Positions 29,661 to 38,226 of a stretch of DNA of 64,000 nt are shown one piece after another. The notes beneath the pieces are model-generated. The model ran no database searches. It was not told the origin of the DNA and worked only from the letters and a program-made list of their open reading frames with translations. A program made the position numbers and the translations under genes. Source of the DNA: Nostoc sp. B(2019) (GTDB taxonomy: Bacteria; Cyanobacteriota; Cyanobacteriia; Cyanobacteriales; Nostocaceae); assembly GCF_010091925.1 (NCBI RefSeq), contig NZ_WVID01000007.1, forward strand, positions 240,614 to 304,613, in the 5' to 3' direction. Positions within the stretch are counted from its first letter, which is position 1, and each line of letters starts with the position of its first letter.

Positions 29661-29714
29661 TAGAAAATGGGGGAATAATTATTGACAAATGACAAATGAC
29701 AAATAACTAATAAA

Positions 29715-30674
29715 ATGAATATAAAAACTGTAGGTATGATTAGCAGCTATCGAGGTTTAGAAACTAGAGCCGATTGGCTGTGGCAACAAACCCCGCATGA
29801 ATTTGGAATTTGGGGCAATATGCAAATGTTAGCACTAGCGCCAAAACCAGATTTTTTAATAATGTATCAGTTTGATTTTCCCAAAATATCACCACATAAA
29901 TCTTGGTTAGATAGTTTTCGTAAACCGCAGCAAGCATCAGAATTAAATATTGATTCTCTGCTGCGTAATGTCAGCAAAGAGCGAATTATTTATTTACTCA
30001 GAGAACCACCTTTAGATGAAATTGTAGAAATAAACAATCATAATTATCAACAAGCCCAGAAGTATTGTGGCTACGTTTCTGGGCCTGATGATTTTGCTCC
30101 TACTCCCAACTATATGCCTGCTATTTGGTATCATTCAAATTCCTTTCAAGATTTAAATGAAATGCCATGTCCTCAAAAGGTTTCTTCATGCAGTTGGATT
30201 ACTTCTGGAATTAGCCGCACAGCTAACCACCGCCAGCGTTTAGAATTTTTGCAGTCCTTAGAATCAAGTGAAATTAAGTTTGATTTGTATGGGCGAAACT
30301 TACCTGTATGGGCAAAAACATTAGGAGAACTTAGTAACAAGTGGTATGGGATGGCTCCTTATTATTACAATTTATCAATTGAAAACTATGCTGATAATAA
30401 TTGGTACGTAAGTGAGAAACTTTGGGATAGTTTGCTTGCTTGGTGTCTACCAATTTACTATGGTGGGCCGGCTGCTGATAAATTGTTGCCACCGGGTAGT
30501 TTTTTAAGATTGCCTAGTTTGGATGAAAAAGGCATTGCCTACATCAAAGAAGTTACTGCTACACCTGATGCTTGGTATGCTGCCAAAGATGCGATCGCAG
30601 AAGCACGGCAAATCATATTACACAAATTAAATCTGCTCAACTGGTTATCAAATTTTGTTACTCAACACTCATAA
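29715..30674 (+). CDS. Family GT10 (alpha-1,3-fucosyltransferase-like) protein
   Basis: A 319-residue protein whose C-terminal half carries the GT10 signature: YNLSIENYADNNWYVSEKLW followed by DSLLAWCLPIYYGGP, near residues 222-257. This is the GDP-fucose binding region of alpha-1,3/4-fucosyltransferases. The stretch FDLYGRNLPVW just before it fits the same family. The N-terminal half is poorly conserved, as usual for the acceptor side. It lies in the island between a GT4 gene and the tandem GT-A genes, with four bases to the next one. Fucose or a related deoxysugar as donor is inference from the family. Confidence 0.8.
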   Translation: MNIKTVGMISSYRGLETRADWLWQQTPHEFGIWGNMQMLALAPKPDFLIMYQFDFPKISPHKSWLDSFRKPQQASELNIDSLLRNVSKERIIYLLREPPLDEIVEINNHNYQQAQKYCGYVSGPDDFAPTPNYMPAIWYHSNSFQDLNEMPCPQKVSSCSWITSGISRTANHRQRLEFLQSLESSEIKFDLYGRNLPVWAKTLGELSNKWYGMAPYYYNLSIENYADNNWYVSEKLWDSLLAWCLPIYYGGPAADKLLPPGSFLRLPSLDEKGIAYIKEVTATPDAWYAAKDAIAEARQIILHKLNLLNWLSNFVTQHS

Positions 30675-30677
30675 ACT

Positions 30678-31652
30678 ATGGATGGTATTTGTACGCTTGG
30701 TAATGATTATGTTTTTGATCAACTGATTGCTTTGCTAAACAGTATTGATCTGATATTGGGCAAAGAAACTCCTGTTTGTATCTATCCTTTTGATGACCAA
30801 ACACAGCGGATTGCTGATGAAATAGTTAAGCGCCCTAATGTATTTATTTACGATAATCAAGAATCAATTAACCGCTGGGATAAATTTATGCTAGAGGCTA
30901 GCCCTGCTAGTATGAATAAAAATAAGTATAGAATTTATGGCGGACATCGACGCTTTTGTGCATTTGATGGCCCATTTGATAGATTTGTTTATCTGGATGC
31001 TGATACTCTAGTGATGAATTCACTAGATTTTATTTTTGAAAAATTAGATGAATATAACTGTGTTGTCTATGATTTCCAGTTTAAATATCCAGATAAAGTT
31101 TATAACATCAATTCAGAGAAATTATTCCAAGTATTTGACGAAAATAGGATAAAAAGTGAAATTTTTTGCTCAGGATTTTACGCTTCTAAAAAAGGGCTAT
31201 TTGACCAATCTAAACTAGAAGAATTGTTATCTTATCTGAGAGCAGGTGAGAGGGAAATACTCTATCCTACAGGAGATCAGCCAGTTCTTAACTATATGTT
31301 TATGAGAGCTGGCATACCAGTTTACAATTTTGCTCATCACTTACCAAATAATCAAGTTACAGGCTGCTCTGTTACTTCTAAACATTTTGAAGAACAAGAC
31401 AGAATTCTTTATGACAAAGGGACTCGATTAACTTATCTGCATTATATTGGTATTCCACCTAATATCAACCAAGCAGTATGTGCTGGAGAAAATATCGAGT
31501 TTCCTTATCGAGATTTATTTCTCCATTATCGTTACTTGCATGAACCAGAAAAACGCCCAGTTTTTAACGCTCCTCCTAAGCGCTATGATGCTCCACCACC
31601 AAGTTTAATTACAAGAGCTTTGCGAAAATTAAAATTAATTAATCAAGGTTAA
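30678..31652 (+). CDS. GT-A glycosyltransferase, tandem paralogue 1
   Basis: A 324-residue protein with the N-terminal pattern MDGICTLGNDYVFDQLIALLNSI, typical of nucleotide-sugar transferases that start at a Rossmann-like strand. The DxD site is in RFVYLDADTLVMN near residue 110, after GHRRFCAFDGPF. It also has FCSGFYASKKG, PTGDQPVLNYMF and a C-terminal YRDLFLHYRYLHEPEKRP. The same landmarks recur in the next two genes, so these are tandem duplicates. Substrate unknown. Spacing of 3-4 bases to its neighbours suggests one operon. Confidence 0.8.
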   Translation: MDGICTLGNDYVFDQLIALLNSIDLILGKETPVCIYPFDDQTQRIADEIVKRPNVFIYDNQESINRWDKFMLEASPASMNKNKYRIYGGHRRFCAFDGPFDRFVYLDADTLVMNSLDFIFEKLDEYNCVVYDFQFKYPDKVYNINSEKLFQVFDENRIKSEIFCSGFYASKKGLFDQSKLEELLSYLRAGEREILYPTGDQPVLNYMFMRAGIPVYNFAHHLPNNQVTGCSVTSKHFEEQDRILYDKGTRLTYLHYIGIPPNINQAVCAGENIEFPYRDLFLHYRYLHEPEKRPVFNAPPKRYDAPPPSLITRALRKLKLINQG

Positions 31653-31656
31653 TCTT

Positions 31657-32547
31657 ATGAGTCGGGGAATTTATATAGTTGCCAATGACCGCGTAATAGA
31701 TAATGCGATCGCTTTACTCAATAGCATTCGCCACTATGACCAAGAAGTGACCGTTTATCTTATCCCTTTTAATGACAACTATCACAAAGTTGCAGAGCAA
31801 CTTGCCAGCTTACATAATGTGCAAGTTTTCCCAGACCTAGAACTTCTTGATAATTTAACTAAACGTATAGGGGAAATTTTTGATAGAGATTTCCTCGCAT
31901 TACCTAATAAAATGCGTAAGCTGGTGGCATGGTTTGGCCCTTTAGATGAGTTTATTTATATTGATACTGATATTGTCGTTTTTGAAAAAATCGCTGACAA
32001 TTTAGACAAGCTTTCAGAAGTCGATTTCTTCTGTTGCGATTATCATTATGCCAATGATAAGATGCGAAATATTTTTTCTCCATTTGTGAAAGAACAGCAA
32101 ATTTTTTCAGATGCTCAACTAGAAGACGTTTTCAATAGCGGCTTTTGGGCTTCTCGAAAGGGAGTTATTACACAGCAACAGATGGATGAAGCTTTACGCG
32201 AGTGTGCAATGCATCGTGAATATTTCGATTTTTCTGAAGGAGTTACAGACCAACCTATTTTGAATTATCTTGTTTTGAAGCTGATTGCTAAACGTGGCAA
32301 TCTCGTTAAAATTCCTGGGGGCGGGCCTGGTAGTTGGGCAGGTTCGCAAAATTTTCAACAGCAAGATTATGCTCTCTATGACCGAGGACAACGACTAAAG
32401 TATCTTCACTGGGCTGGTACGCGGATTAAAATTGGTAGTCCCTATTGGCAATTGTGGGAACACTACCGTTACCTTCATGAAGGTAAATTTGCTTTTATTC
32501 CAAAGCTGACTCGCCGTTTATTTCCCTTTGTTTCTGCTCGTACTTAA
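31657..32547 (+). CDS. GT-A glycosyltransferase, tandem paralogue 2
   Basis: A 296-residue relative of the genes on both sides. It starts MSRGIYIVANDRVIDNAIALL. The DxD site lies in GPLDEFIYIDTDIVVF, followed by FNSGFWASRKG, VTDQPILNYLV and a C-terminal WEHYRYLHEGK. It diverges more than paralogues 1 and 3 (the acidic site reads DTD, not DAD, and the C-terminus is shorter), so it may use a different sugar or acceptor. It begins four bases after paralogue 1. Confidence 0.8.
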   Translation: MSRGIYIVANDRVIDNAIALLNSIRHYDQEVTVYLIPFNDNYHKVAEQLASLHNVQVFPDLELLDNLTKRIGEIFDRDFLALPNKMRKLVAWFGPLDEFIYIDTDIVVFEKIADNLDKLSEVDFFCCDYHYANDKMRNIFSPFVKEQQIFSDAQLEDVFNSGFWASRKGVITQQQMDEALRECAMHREYFDFSEGVTDQPILNYLVLKLIAKRGNLVKIPGGGPGSWAGSQNFQQQDYALYDRGQRLKYLHWAGTRIKIGSPYWQLWEHYRYLHEGKFAFIPKLTRRLFPFVSART

Positions 32548-32563
32548 TATTAGGAGTATCCCG

Positions 32564-33598
32564 ATGACCGATGGTATTTATATACTAGGTAATGATGTGG
32601 TCTATGACCAAGTGGTTGCGTTGCTCAACAGTATAGAAGCTAATGCTGGTAGAAAAATTCCTATTTGTATAATTCCATATAATGATCGGTTGGACAAGGT
32701 GCGAGAAGAGATTGCAGCTAGAGATAATGTCACCTTATTTGAAAACTCTGCTGCTATTATTTACTGGGATAACTTTGCAACTCAGATATGGAAAAATTAT
32801 CCAAGAGCACAAAAAACTTGGCGAGAGTGGGGCTTTTCTGAACTCTATGAGTTACCCATGCACCGTAAATTTTGTGCATTTGATGGGCCCTTTGATAAAT
32901 TTATTTATTTTGATGCAGATACATTGTTAATGGGGCCAATAGATTATGTATATGAAAAGTTAGATAGCTATGACTGGGTAGTAAATGATTTTCAGTATAA
33001 GTCTGACTTGAAGTACATTTTTGATGGTTCGCCAGAGCTTTTACAGCAAGTTTTCAATCAAGAAAAATTGCAGTCTCAGATATTCTGTGCTGGTTGGTTT
33101 GCATCTAAAAAACATATTTTTTCTCAAGATATGTTAGTAGATATCCTCAACAAATTAGAGGCTGGCGAAGCTGATGTAATGGCTTTAGTAGCACCTGACC
33201 AATCTTTATTTAACTACATGGTATTGAGGAGTAGAATTTCATACTATAACTTTGCTTACCATGACTCGGATAAAGCGACTGGTAATCACTGGAGTTCTAA
33301 CTTTGATGTGGTAGATAACATCCTTTACGACCAAGGACGGCGGCTGACATATTTGCACTATATGAGTATAGGTGCATCAACATTTACTCAACTTTGCGCT
33401 GGCGAGGATGTCAATGTTCCATATAGAGACGTGTTTTTGCATTATCGATATTTAAATTCGCCAGAACAAAGACCTCAAAGTTTTAGGTCTGAAAGTCCGC
33501 TAGTTCGTCTACAAAAGACTACCAGTAGTTTTATTCAGCAAAAAGTTAACAACATTAAGCTTAACTATCGCAATTTCAAGGATAAAATTACTCAATAA
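32564..33598 (+). CDS. GT-A glycosyltransferase, tandem paralogue 3
   Basis: A 344-residue protein, closer to paralogue 1 than to 2. I chose ATG 32564 (MTDGIYILGNDVVYDQ), preceded by AGGAG with good spacing; the upstream frame overlaps paralogue 2. The motifs are KFCAFDGPFDKFIYFDADT, FCAGWFASKKH, APDQSLFNYMV and VPYRDVFLHYRYLNSPEQRP. A basic C-terminal tail may touch the membrane. It is the last gene of the island; the next gene is on the opposite strand. Confidence 0.8.
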   Translation: MTDGIYILGNDVVYDQVVALLNSIEANAGRKIPICIIPYNDRLDKVREEIAARDNVTLFENSAAIIYWDNFATQIWKNYPRAQKTWREWGFSELYELPMHRKFCAFDGPFDKFIYFDADTLLMGPIDYVYEKLDSYDWVVNDFQYKSDLKYIFDGSPELLQQVFNQEKLQSQIFCAGWFASKKHIFSQDMLVDILNKLEAGEADVMALVAPDQSLFNYMVLRSRISYYNFAYHDSDKATGNHWSSNFDVVDNILYDQGRRLTYLHYMSIGASTFTQLCAGEDVNVPYRDVFLHYRYLNSPEQRPQSFRSESPLVRLQKTTSSFIQQKVNNIKLNYRNFKDKITQ

Positions 33599-33751
33599 AA
33601 TTCTCAAATAGAATGCTTGGAGTGTTCTAGCTTAGCTTATGACGTGTTGCTTAGTTTGCAAGGATTTATCTCTTTTTTCTTTAGCGATCAATTGCTTTAA
33701 CTTCAACTAGATTATATGAACTGTAATTGATTGAAATTATAGGAATTTAGA

Positions 33752-35104
33752 TCAACGCGACTTTTGGAAAATATCTAACTTTGCTTTTGGAAGCACTTGG
33801 CGGTTTTGAATACCAACGTCTTTAGTGGACAGAATCAAGCGAACGGCGCGATCGCGCCATAAATAAGTGTGAAGCCAGGTAAATAATACCAGCCAACGAC
33901 TGCGGTAGCCAGGAAGATATACTAAGTGAACTCCCAACCACATCAGCCAAGCTAAAAAGCCTGTAAACGCAAACGCGCCAATTTTTCCAACGCCTGAATA
34001 GCAACCAATGATCGCTAATCTTCCGTTGTTAAAATAGTTAAAGGGTTTTGGTAATTTACCTCGAAGCTGCCTTTTAATATTTTGTGCTACAGTAACACCC
34101 TGTTGTAGTGCCTCTGACGCAATCCCAGCTAAGGGTTTACCGTTTTTCTCCAGATATGCAAGATCCCCAATGGCATAAACATTGAGTTGCTCTAACAATT
34201 GCAGGGTGGGATGAACAATTAATTTTCCTTTGTTTGCTAAAGATATCTCCTCTGATATCGCGGGAGAGTTAGCTTCTAAACCTGCTGTCCAAATTACGGT
34301 TGTAGTTGGAATTACCTGGTTGTTTTGAAGATGCACAGATCCCAGAGTTACTTGGTTGACTCTTGTTTGCAAGTAAACTTCCACCCCCAACTGACGTAAT
34401 CGCTTGTAGGTGTAGATTCCCAACTTCTTTGGGAGATCAGCTAATAAGCGATCGCCTGATTGCACAAGAATCAGCCTTACTTGCCTTAAATCTAATGTTG
34501 GATAATCCTGACGCAAGTGGCCTCGAAGCATTTCAACAAAGGCCCCTACCATCTCAACACCTGTTGGGCCACCACCTACAATAATAAACGTCAGCAGTTG
34601 TTGACGGCGTGATGAATCAGATTCCTGGATAGCTCTTTCAAAACAAGAGAAAATATGGTTTCGTAATGCTATTGCCTCTTCTAATGTTCTCATTGAAAAG
34701 GCATATTCTGACGCTCCAGGAACTCCCAAAAACTGCGTTTGGCTTCCAGTTGCAAGCACGAGAAAGTCATAGTTGATTACACAATCATCTGTTTCAATGA
34801 TCTGCGCTGAAAAATCAATTTGCTGAACCTCAGCCATCAAAAACTGAACTTTGGGTATTCGATTCTGCCGTCTCGTTTCCCTAGCATTCCGCAAGAAAGA
34901 GAATCGCCGTAAAATTGTGCGGATAGGGTAAGCAATGTACTCAGGTTCTAATTGACCTGTTGCAACTTGATACAGCAGCGGTATGAAGGTGTGATAGTTG
35001 TTGCGATCAATTAACAATACATCTGCACCAGAATCAGCTAAAGATTGAGCAGCTTGCAACCCACCGAATCCAGCGCCAACAATGACAACGCGGCTATTCT
35101 TCAT
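33752..35104 (-). CDS. Type II NADH dehydrogenase (NDH-2)
   Basis: A 450-residue flavoprotein that oxidises NAD(P)H and reduces quinone without pumping protons, bound to the membrane surface. FAD site VVIVGAGFGGLQAA at residues 6-19, second dinucleotide site IIVGGGPTGVEMVG near 176-189, and the FAD-contact YAIGDLAYLE are all seen. A C-terminal hydrophobic stretch (FTGFLAWLMWLGVHLVYL) probably attaches it to the membrane. It stands alone between the glycosyltransferase island and the kinase-like gene. Cyanobacteria carry several NDH-2 copies, thought to sense or balance the quinone pool. Confidence 0.92.
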   Translation of the reverse strand: MKNSRVVIVGAGFGGLQAAQSLADSGADVLLIDRNNYHTFIPLLYQVATGQLEPEYIAYPIRTILRRFSFLRNARETRRQNRIPKVQFLMAEVQQIDFSAQIIETDDCVINYDFLVLATGSQTQFLGVPGASEYAFSMRTLEEAIALRNHIFSCFERAIQESDSSRRQQLLTFIIVGGGPTGVEMVGAFVEMLRGHLRQDYPTLDLRQVRLILVQSGDRLLADLPKKLGIYTYKRLRQLGVEVYLQTRVNQVTLGSVHLQNNQVIPTTTVIWTAGLEANSPAISEEISLANKGKLIVHPTLQLLEQLNVYAIGDLAYLEKNGKPLAGIASEALQQGVTVAQNIKRQLRGKLPKPFNYFNNGRLAIIGCYSGVGKIGAFAFTGFLAWLMWLGVHLVYLPGYRSRWLVLFTWLHTYLWRDRAVRLILSTKDVGIQNRQVLPKAKLDIFQKSR

Positions 35105-35424
35105 CCATCCCCTCTTGATTTAGCTAGCGGGTCAAGTTATACCAATTTAAAAAACCATGTAGAGACGTTGCATTGCAACGTCTCTACATTAATTGGATCG
35201 GTATTATTAATTATTTATCAGTAGACCTCCTACAAAAATAGAGGCTGAAACCATGCAAAATCGTTCCAACCTCATTTTTATTATTCCCCGTGAACGCATC
35301 TAATGATGTCTTAATTCATCGGTGTTTATCTGTGGTTATTTTTTCGCTTATTCGCATTTTTGTAAGAAGTCTAGTTAACAGTGAGTATTTATGTTAATTC
35401 ATCTTCTAACAACGCATCTTATCT
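35105..35424. other. Intergenic region with a dispersed hairpin repeat
   Basis: It contains the GTAGAGACGTTG hairpin listed separately and an A+T-rich remainder. No gene is seen. Confidence 0.6.
35159..35187. repeat. Dispersed GTAGAGACGTTG hairpin repeat, second copy
   Basis: GTAGAGACGTTGCA is followed by a near-perfect inverse copy. It matches the element at 13462 and, like it, is preceded by CAATTTAAAAAA. Outer flanks ATACCAATTT and AATTGGATCGGTAT are imperfect inverted repeats, as in a very small MITE. Confidence 0.85.
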
Positions 35425-35799
35425 CTAAGAGAAAGAATCTAAATCTAAAGATTGCATTCCTCGGCGTTCGGCAAAGGTCAACATACTTCCCAACTGCAAC
35501 CAAACTAACAAACAAGTAAGCAGACTAACAGGTAGACCAACTCCTAAAGCTAGCAAGGAGGGAAAGCCAAATATCTCTAAACCTGAAGATAGAAATAGGC
35601 AAACACCGCCAGTTATACCAATAAATGGCACGAACAATTGTTTTAACGCAGAACGCGGTTTAGTATTTTCGGTGCGATCGCTTGGCCATTTCTGCACAAT
35701 TACTTTCAAAGTACCAGATAACGCCAGACCAGAAGTTAATGCTGCTAAAAAGCCAACAAGTAATAGAAAATAGGGGGGTTGCAGAGGGAAATAGTACAT
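35425..35799 (-). CDS. Small membrane protein of unknown function
   Basis: A 124-residue protein with three hydrophobic segments (about 10-32, 56-76 and 80-104), a basic loop between the first two, and a short acidic C-terminus. I do not recognise a characterised family. It lies 45 bases after the ABC1/UbiB-like gene on the same strand, so it is probably co-transcribed and may act with it at the membrane; that is inference. Confidence 0.7.
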   Translation of the reverse strand: MYYFPLQPPYFLLLVGFLAALTSGLALSGTLKVIVQKWPSDRTENTKPRSALKQLFVPFIGITGGVCLFLSSGLEIFGFPSLLALGVGLPVSLLTCLLVWLQLGSMLTFAERRGMQSLDLDSFS

Positions 35800-35844
35800 T
35801 AAAACTCCTGATTGATATTAAAACAAGATATGCTGTACAAACTT

Positions 35845-37569
35845 TTATTTTTTACTTGCTGACTGATCTCCTGCAAAAGGCGCAAGGAAAGTAGCTTTTG
35901 GTAAAATAGCTGCTGCGCCTTCTCTAGATAAATCTGTTAAAAGCCCGATCGCTAAATTGAATAAACGATTTGGCTGTAAGTCATCTTTAACCAGGTTCCA
36001 CAGACGTTGGACTTCTTCGGTGTGGAGGCGGTCATCTTCAGTAATCGCAAGCACCAACTGTCGCCGGAGAAATTTGCCTTCGTCTGACATCAAATATTGG
36101 AATCCCATCTGTGCTGTAGGCAATACATCAAAGTTGCCATCAGTACGAGCGATCGCAATTAAATTTTCTAACCGCTGCCACTGGAATTTACCATCTTTAA
36201 ATAACACATTTAGTAATCGCCGCCGCAAATTGGGCGATTCACCTGTCAGTAACCGCCGTGCTATATATGGATAACCTACCTCAACAATTTTAAAATTCGG
36301 GTTGAGGCTCAGAGCAATACCTTCCTGTGTCACCAGCGAACGAATAATCAAAGCAAACTTTGCCGGAACTCGGAAAGGATATTCGTACATCAATTCCGAG
36401 AATTCATCGGTAATAGTTTTGAAGTTAAAATCCTTGACATTTTTGCCAATGGCGTTTCCTAGCACCGCTTCTAATGCTGGCACAATTGGGCAAATATTCG
36501 TGTCTGGAGTCAAAAAGCCTAGCTTAACAAAGTCTTCGGCTAAGTCCATGTAGTCTTTATTTACAAGATGCACTAGGGCATCCACCAGCGTTTCTTTGGT
36601 GGTTTCCTCTAATTGATCCATCATGCCAAAGTCAATGTAAGCCATCCGACCATCGGGTATGGCGAACAAGTTGCCAGGATGGGGGTCAGCATGGAAGAAG
36701 CCGTGTTCCAACAACTGTTGCAAACCCGAAGTAACGCCTATTTGGATAATTGCCTCTGGGTCTAAACCTGCTTCCCGGATGCGTTGAGTATCTGTCAGCT
36801 TGAAGCCGTTAATCCATTCCAGGGTTAAAACGTGGGTGTTGGTATAACGCCAGTAAATAGCTGGAACTTTGACTTGCGGATCGTCGCGGAAGTTACTAGC
36901 AAATTTTTCGGCGTTGCGACCTTCATTTATATAGTCGATTTCTTCAAATAATTTAGTCCCGAACTCGTCCACAATTAAAGTCAAATCGTGACCAAGATTG
37001 AGGGGCAACCAGGGAGCTAGCCAACCTGCTGCCCAACGCAACAAATAAAGGTCGCGTGTGAGAACTGGGCGTAAGTTGGGGCGTTGCACCTTCACAGCGA
37101 CTTCTTCGCCACTCACCAAGCGACCCCGGTAGACTTGACCCAAACTGGCAGCTGCTACTGGCGTCGGCGAAAGTTCGCTAAAACTTTCGTGAACTGGGCG
37201 GCCTAGTTCAGCTTCGATCATCTGGTAGGCGATTGCACTATCAAAAGGTGGCAACTGATCTTGCAGCTTCACCAACTCTTGTAAGAAATCTTTGCGGATG
37301 AGGTCAGGCCGAGTAGAGAGGGCTTGACCAACTTTAATAAAAGTAGGGCCGAGGCGGGTGAGCAGTTCTCGCAACTGGATAGCTCGTTTTACCTTGTTCT
37401 GCTCAACTTGATCTTGCCATTCGTCCCACTTAAGACTGAGTATAAATCCTGCAAAAGACCAGATAATTCTCAGGAGTCGCCCCCAAGCTTGCCAGGGACG
37501 GTAACGATAGTAACGAGCGATCGCGTCTGGATTATACTGCTTTAGCTGAGCAGGTTGATACTGACCCAC
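35845..37569 (-). CDS. ABC1/UbiB (AarF) atypical kinase family protein
   Basis: A 574-residue member of the ABC1K family, which supports quinone or prenyl-lipid synthesis and related stress functions. Family marks are KVGQALSTRPDLI (the KxGQ motif), AAASLGQVYRG (Ala-rich loop replacing the Gly-rich loop), VAVKVQRP (ATP Lys), EIDYINEGRNAE, HADPHPGNLF (catalytic loop) and DFGM. Cyanobacteria and plastids carry several such proteins; which orthologue this is cannot be decided here. A small membrane-protein gene follows 45 bases downstream. Confidence 0.93.
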   Translation of the reverse strand: MGQYQPAQLKQYNPDAIARYYRYRPWQAWGRLLRIIWSFAGFILSLKWDEWQDQVEQNKVKRAIQLRELLTRLGPTFIKVGQALSTRPDLIRKDFLQELVKLQDQLPPFDSAIAYQMIEAELGRPVHESFSELSPTPVAAASLGQVYRGRLVSGEEVAVKVQRPNLRPVLTRDLYLLRWAAGWLAPWLPLNLGHDLTLIVDEFGTKLFEEIDYINEGRNAEKFASNFRDDPQVKVPAIYWRYTNTHVLTLEWINGFKLTDTQRIREAGLDPEAIIQIGVTSGLQQLLEHGFFHADPHPGNLFAIPDGRMAYIDFGMMDQLEETTKETLVDALVHLVNKDYMDLAEDFVKLGFLTPDTNICPIVPALEAVLGNAIGKNVKDFNFKTITDEFSELMYEYPFRVPAKFALIIRSLVTQEGIALSLNPNFKIVEVGYPYIARRLLTGESPNLRRRLLNVLFKDGKFQWQRLENLIAIARTDGNFDVLPTAQMGFQYLMSDEGKFLRRQLVLAITEDDRLHTEEVQRLWNLVKDDLQPNRLFNLAIGLLTDLSREGAAAILPKATFLAPFAGDQSASKK

Positions 37570-38226
37570 GCCTTTTTTTGCCTCTTTGACTGGGAATTTT
37601 ACAATTTTGTTAGCTTATCTCCTGACTAGCAAGCTGTTTGCAAGTGCAGGATAGCAATAGTCTTTTATCTAAAACAATTAAAACCTAACCTTTTAGAGGA
37701 AAGTATTTGAGGCAATTTTTGCCTACTAAATTAACTGCTTAGATTTGTCTATCTTTTTCTTAATTATACTTTATAAAACTACAACTACTTATCTAAGTTT
37801 TTGATGATTTTATCTTTTCTTAACCATTATTTATATAAATATAAATATTACATATATAAGTCAGGATGCACTAACTAAGTACTTGTGTTTGTCATCAGCT
37901 ACATAAGGCAACAGTACTATTACTATCTAATCAAAGAATGATTAACAAACCAAACTTTGATTGTTAATAAGTAGGTAGACGTAATTAAATGTAAGATAAA
38001 ACTTTTGTTCGTAGTGTTCGCGTAGCGTCTCGCAGAGAGCGATTTATCGCTCTATATTAAGATTCTCAAGGGCTGAGCCGCTTACTACTTGCTTATCTCG
38101 GAAAGTGATAGAAGAGGGATAGATTGCAGCAGCGAATGTGCGCTCATAAACAGAGCGCCACCAAAAACCTGTAGTTGTAGTTGTTAATCAGAATGCTAAT
38201 TCAGGATTGATCTACCTTTATCAACT
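37570..38226. other. 656-base intergenic region
   Basis: It is A+T-rich. Around 38010-38055 lies a repeat of the GTAGCGTCTCGCAGAGAG type with an 8-bp palindromic hairpin (AGAGCGAT / ATCGCTCT). No tRNA-like fold or good ORF was noticed. It separates the kinase-like operon from the exopolysaccharide locus. Confidence 0.5.
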
